From Anaerolineaceae bacterium UBA5224 (GTDB taxonomy: Bacteria; Chloroflexota; Anaerolineae; Anaerolineales; Anaerolineaceae), in the NCBI GenBank assembly GCA_002409365.1, contig DHUW01000086.1:4708-21062 (forward strand): a stretch of DNA of 16,355 bases, written 5' to 3'. Under the pieces are notes generated by a model, which searched no databases, had not been told where the DNA came from, and saw only the letters and a list, made by a program, of their open reading frames with translations. Numbering within the stretch: the first letter of the stretch is position 1; each line of letters opens with the position of its first letter. Both the position numbers and the translations under genes were made by a program. Below are positions 14,172 to 16,355 of the stretch, piece after piece.

Positions 14172-16008
14172 GTTTGCCCTCCTTGCGTTCCTGGTTGATG
14201 ATCCTTTCGACAGCCCATTCCGCTGTCATTGGCATACCACCAACATCAGATATCGAAATCAATTTTTGCGAGTATTCCGAAACTTCCAACTTCAAGATCT
14301 CACAAAGTTGGCCATCCCAATTCAGTTCCAGCACATAGTTTCGGGAATGGCTGGCGATAAATTCGCGAACTGCTGAGTCCGTAGGCAATGCACGAACGCG
14401 CATATAGTCAGATGAGATCCCCTTTTCAGCCAGGACATCCTGGGTCTCGCGAAGGGCATCATCTGTAGAACCCATGCCAATGATCCCAATTTCTACATCT
14501 TCCTCTTTCGAACGTCGGAAGATCGGTTCAGGAAGAAGCGGAATTGCGCCCCTCAATTTCTTTTCTATACGCAGAAGCATCTTAGCCCAATTTTCCGGGT
14601 CTTCATTATAACGACCATAATCATCATGCCCAGTCCCACGAGTAAAATAGGCGGCCTTAGGGCTCTGGTTGCCCATCACAGTACGATAAGGGATGCCATC
14701 GCCTTCGATGTCTTTATAGCGTCCCCAATCTTTGAATTGTTCGAGCTCATCTTCCCAAATGATGCGCCCACGATCAATTGGCTGATCCGGGTAAACAAAT
14801 TTCTTGGTGATCCATTGGTTCATGCCAAGATCAAGATCACTGAGGACGAAGATAGGGGTTTGGAACCTTTCGGCCAGGTTCAGTGATCGCCAACCGAATT
14901 CAAAGCACTCAGTGACAGTGCCGGGAATGAGGATGATGTGGCTTGTATCACCGTGACCAAGGGAATAAATCATCGAAAGGTCGCCCTGGGCAGTACGGGT
15001 CGGCAAACCAGTGCTGGGACCAACCCGCTGAACATCCCAGATAACTACAGGGGTTTCTGTGAAATAAGCCAAACCGATATTTTCAGTCATCAGACTTAGT
15101 CCAGGACCCGAGGTGGCAGTCATCGAGCGCAAACCTCCCCAGCCAGCCCCAACAGCAGCGCCCATGGCAGCCAGTTCGTCTTCAACCTGCAAAATAACGC
15201 AAGTTTTCTTTCCAGTAATAGGGTCGAGACGAAGTTGATCAACCTGGTCGATCATTGCTTCTACCAGGCTTGTTGCAGGAGTAATGGGATACCAGGAACA
15301 AAATTCGACACCACCAAACAAAGATCCCAGACCTCCAGCGTTATTCCCATCCGTGAGAATGTAGTCAGTCAAAGGAGGTAGCCGCTTAACAAAAAAACGG
15401 TCTTTCTTTTCAAGGTTTTCAGAAGCGTAATCGAAACCAGCTTTCACCATCTGGAAGTTGGATTCTGCGATCGTTGGTTTTGAGGAGAAATGGCTGTAAA
15501 TTGTTGAATTCAAGGCTTCAATTGGGATCCTTAAAACTTGTCCTACGATACCCACAAAGAGCATATTTTCCATGAAAGCCTGCAATTTACGGGGAGCATC
15601 AGCAGTTTTCATCAGGTTCTTGATTGGCATGGGATAGTAAATCAGGTCTTCTCGCGGTGTTTCGGGCATTTTGAGGTGGTCTGCATAGAAAACCACACCA
15701 CCATTAGCCAGGTACTCCATATCTTTTTCGAAAGTGACCTGGTTCATTGCGACAACAATATCATCATGTAACTGACGGCCGGTATAACCTTTTTCTGATG
15801 ACCTGATCACAAACCAAGTTGGTAATCCTTTGATGTTGGACGGGAAGATATTTTTACCCGATGTTGGGATGCCCATATGGAAAAGTGTACGGTATAAAAT
15901 ATTGTTTGCAGTCGCGCTGCCCGAACCATTGACCGTACAAGTGGTAATGCAAAACTCGTTAACGATCGGTCCATCCCCTTCGTAAGTAATTTTACTAGCC
16001 TCAATCAT
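14161..16008 (-). CDS. korA: 2-oxoacid:ferredoxin oxidoreductase, fused gamma-alpha subunit
   Basis: A 615-residue subunit with an N-terminal gamma domain (about 1-200; VNGSGSATAN at 26-35, SGKNIFPSNIKGLPTW at 50-65) fused to the alpha pyrimidine-binding domains. Signature motifs are YPITPAT (240-246), which contacts substrate and ThDP, VEDELAAMGAAVGAGW (275-290), TATSGPGLSLMTENIG (297-312) and GPSTGLPT (330-337). The C-terminal third (about 490-605) holds the transketolase-C-like domain with IIGMGST. The gamma-alpha fusion and the SGKN...FPSN block match the two-subunit KorAB type found in several bacterial phyla. ATG with AAAGGAGA 9 nt upstream, 17 nt after the stop of a GntR-type regulator. 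No separate ferredoxin subunit is linked in the window. Substrate assigned by family likeness. Confidence 0.9.
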   Translation of the reverse strand: MIEASKITYEGDGPIVNEFCITTCTVNGSGSATANNILYRTLFHMGIPTSGKNIFPSNIKGLPTWFVIRSSEKGYTGRQLHDDIVVAMNQVTFEKDMEYLANGGVVFYADHLKMPETPREDLIYYPMPIKNLMKTADAPRKLQAFMENMLFVGIVGQVLRIPIEALNSTIYSHFSSKPTIAESNFQMVKAGFDYASENLEKKDRFFVKRLPPLTDYILTDGNNAGGLGSLFGGVEFCSWYPITPATSLVEAMIDQVDQLRLDPITGKKTCVILQVEDELAAMGAAVGAGWGGLRSMTATSGPGLSLMTENIGLAYFTETPVVIWDVQRVGPSTGLPTRTAQGDLSMIYSLGHGDTSHIILIPGTVTECFEFGWRSLNLAERFQTPIFVLSDLDLGMNQWITKKFVYPDQPIDRGRIIWEDELEQFKDWGRYKDIEGDGIPYRTVMGNQSPKAAYFTRGTGHDDYGRYNEDPENWAKMLLRIEKKLRGAIPLLPEPIFRRSKEEDVEIGIIGMGSTDDALRETQDVLAEKGISSDYMRVRALPTDSAVREFIASHSRNYVLELNWDGQLCEILKLEVSEYSQKLISISDVGGMPMTAEWAVERIINQERKEGKRGN

Positions 16009-16025
16009 TAAAGATTTTCTCCTTT

Positions 16026-16355
16026 TTACTCAAATCTCTGTTTAAGCTCAGCTTTTTTTTGTACTTTTAAAATCTCGAAGTGAGTCATTAAGGCTTGATA
16101 ACCCAGATCGTATTCCTTGATTGCAATCGCTTGCTGAATTTTACGATGATATGTCCAAATGTTCAGAAGATCAGTTTTGTCGGTTAAAACGCTTTTCCCG
16201 GACTCCTCGCTGATCTGCCAATACGATTCCAGAATGCTGATCAGAAAATTATTGTTAAGCGGCCGGTAAATAGCGAGATGAAATTCCTTGTGTTCTTCAA
16301 CAGGAATTATTACTGGGTGACTGTCGATCTTCTTGAAAGCAGAATCGACGATCTC
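16026..16355 (-). CDS. GntR-family regulator, C-terminal FCD domain (5' end outside the window)
   Basis: An open frame enters from the right edge and ends at TAA (16028-16026), leaving the last 109 residues. It is nearly all helical and resembles the FCD effector domain of FadR-type GntR regulators. Metal or ligand histidines are recognisable: HKEFHLAIY (H22 and H26 of the visible part), YHRKIQQAI (H70) and MTHFEIL (H92). The helix-turn-helix would lie outside the window. In the common D..FH motif the Asp is His here (HKEFH). FCD regulators usually sense small carboxylates such as 2-oxoacids or dicarboxylates. It is 17 nt upstream of korA on the same strand and is probably co-transcribed, so control of korAB is likely. 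Absent from a simple ATG-based search because its start is missing. Confidence 0.8.
   Translation of the reverse strand, partial: EIVDSAFKKIDSHPVIIPVEEHKEFHLAIYRPLNNNFLISILESYWQISEESGKSVLTDKTDLLNIWTYHRKIQQAIAIKEYDLGYQALMTHFEILKVQKKAELKQRFE

Noticed and set aside
1..16355. CRISPR array, insertion sequence, prophage, tRNA or rRNA
   Set aside because: No spaced direct repeats, transposase-like frames, terminal inverted repeats or RNA-gene patterns were seen; the region is dense with housekeeping and metabolic genes.

Overview
The window looks like chromosomal DNA from a bacterium of the Chloroflexota, most likely class Anaerolineae. This is inferred from gene content and protein style, not from a marker gene. 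Clues are a zinc-ribbon/LysM membrane protein with Thr-Pro linkers, a YqhQ-type DUF1385 protein, a two-subunit KorAB with a fused gamma-alpha chain, and moderate GC. Almost every base is coding. There is no mobile element, CRISPR array, rRNA or tRNA that I can see.

Layout. Positions 1-873 (minus) hold most of hemW, cut off at the left edge. It diverges from a LysM protein gene (913-2103, plus) across only 39 bp. A hairpin terminator at 2122-2149 separates that gene from the convergent trxB (2162-3088, minus). From 3259 a plus-strand run reads M20 dipeptidase, yqhQ, comEA, yqeY, pgpH, ybeY (to 9220), with tiny gaps or overlaps. After a 204-bp spacer with its own promoter comes a second plus-strand operon: argF (ornithine carbamoyltransferase), rocD (ornithine aminotransferase), pyk (9425-13013). 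A rho-independent hairpin at 13075-13105 separates it from a convergent minus-strand operon: a GntR/FCD regulator (cut by the right edge), korA, korB.

How the genes fit together. Many are general housekeeping genes: YbeY (rRNA maturation), PgpH (c-di-AMP turnover), YqeY, TrxB, HemW. The metabolic genes suggest amino-acid and peptide use. A dipeptidase releases amino acids; OTC and OAT share ornithine as substrate; OAT's product can lead to glutamate and then 2-oxoglutarate; KorAB can decarboxylate 2-oxoglutarate oxidatively with ferredoxin; pyruvate kinase makes ATP. This linkage is inference.

I found no clear undescribed system. The most notable signals are regulatory. Three genes (hemW, the LysM gene, yqeY) have a GGTAnAnT -10-like element ending 5-7 nt before the start codon and no good ribosome binding site, which suggests leaderless transcripts. 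Two of these lie back to back in the 39-bp hemW/LysM gap. The co-transcribed OTC-OAT-PK operon and the regulator directly in front of korAB also deserve a look.
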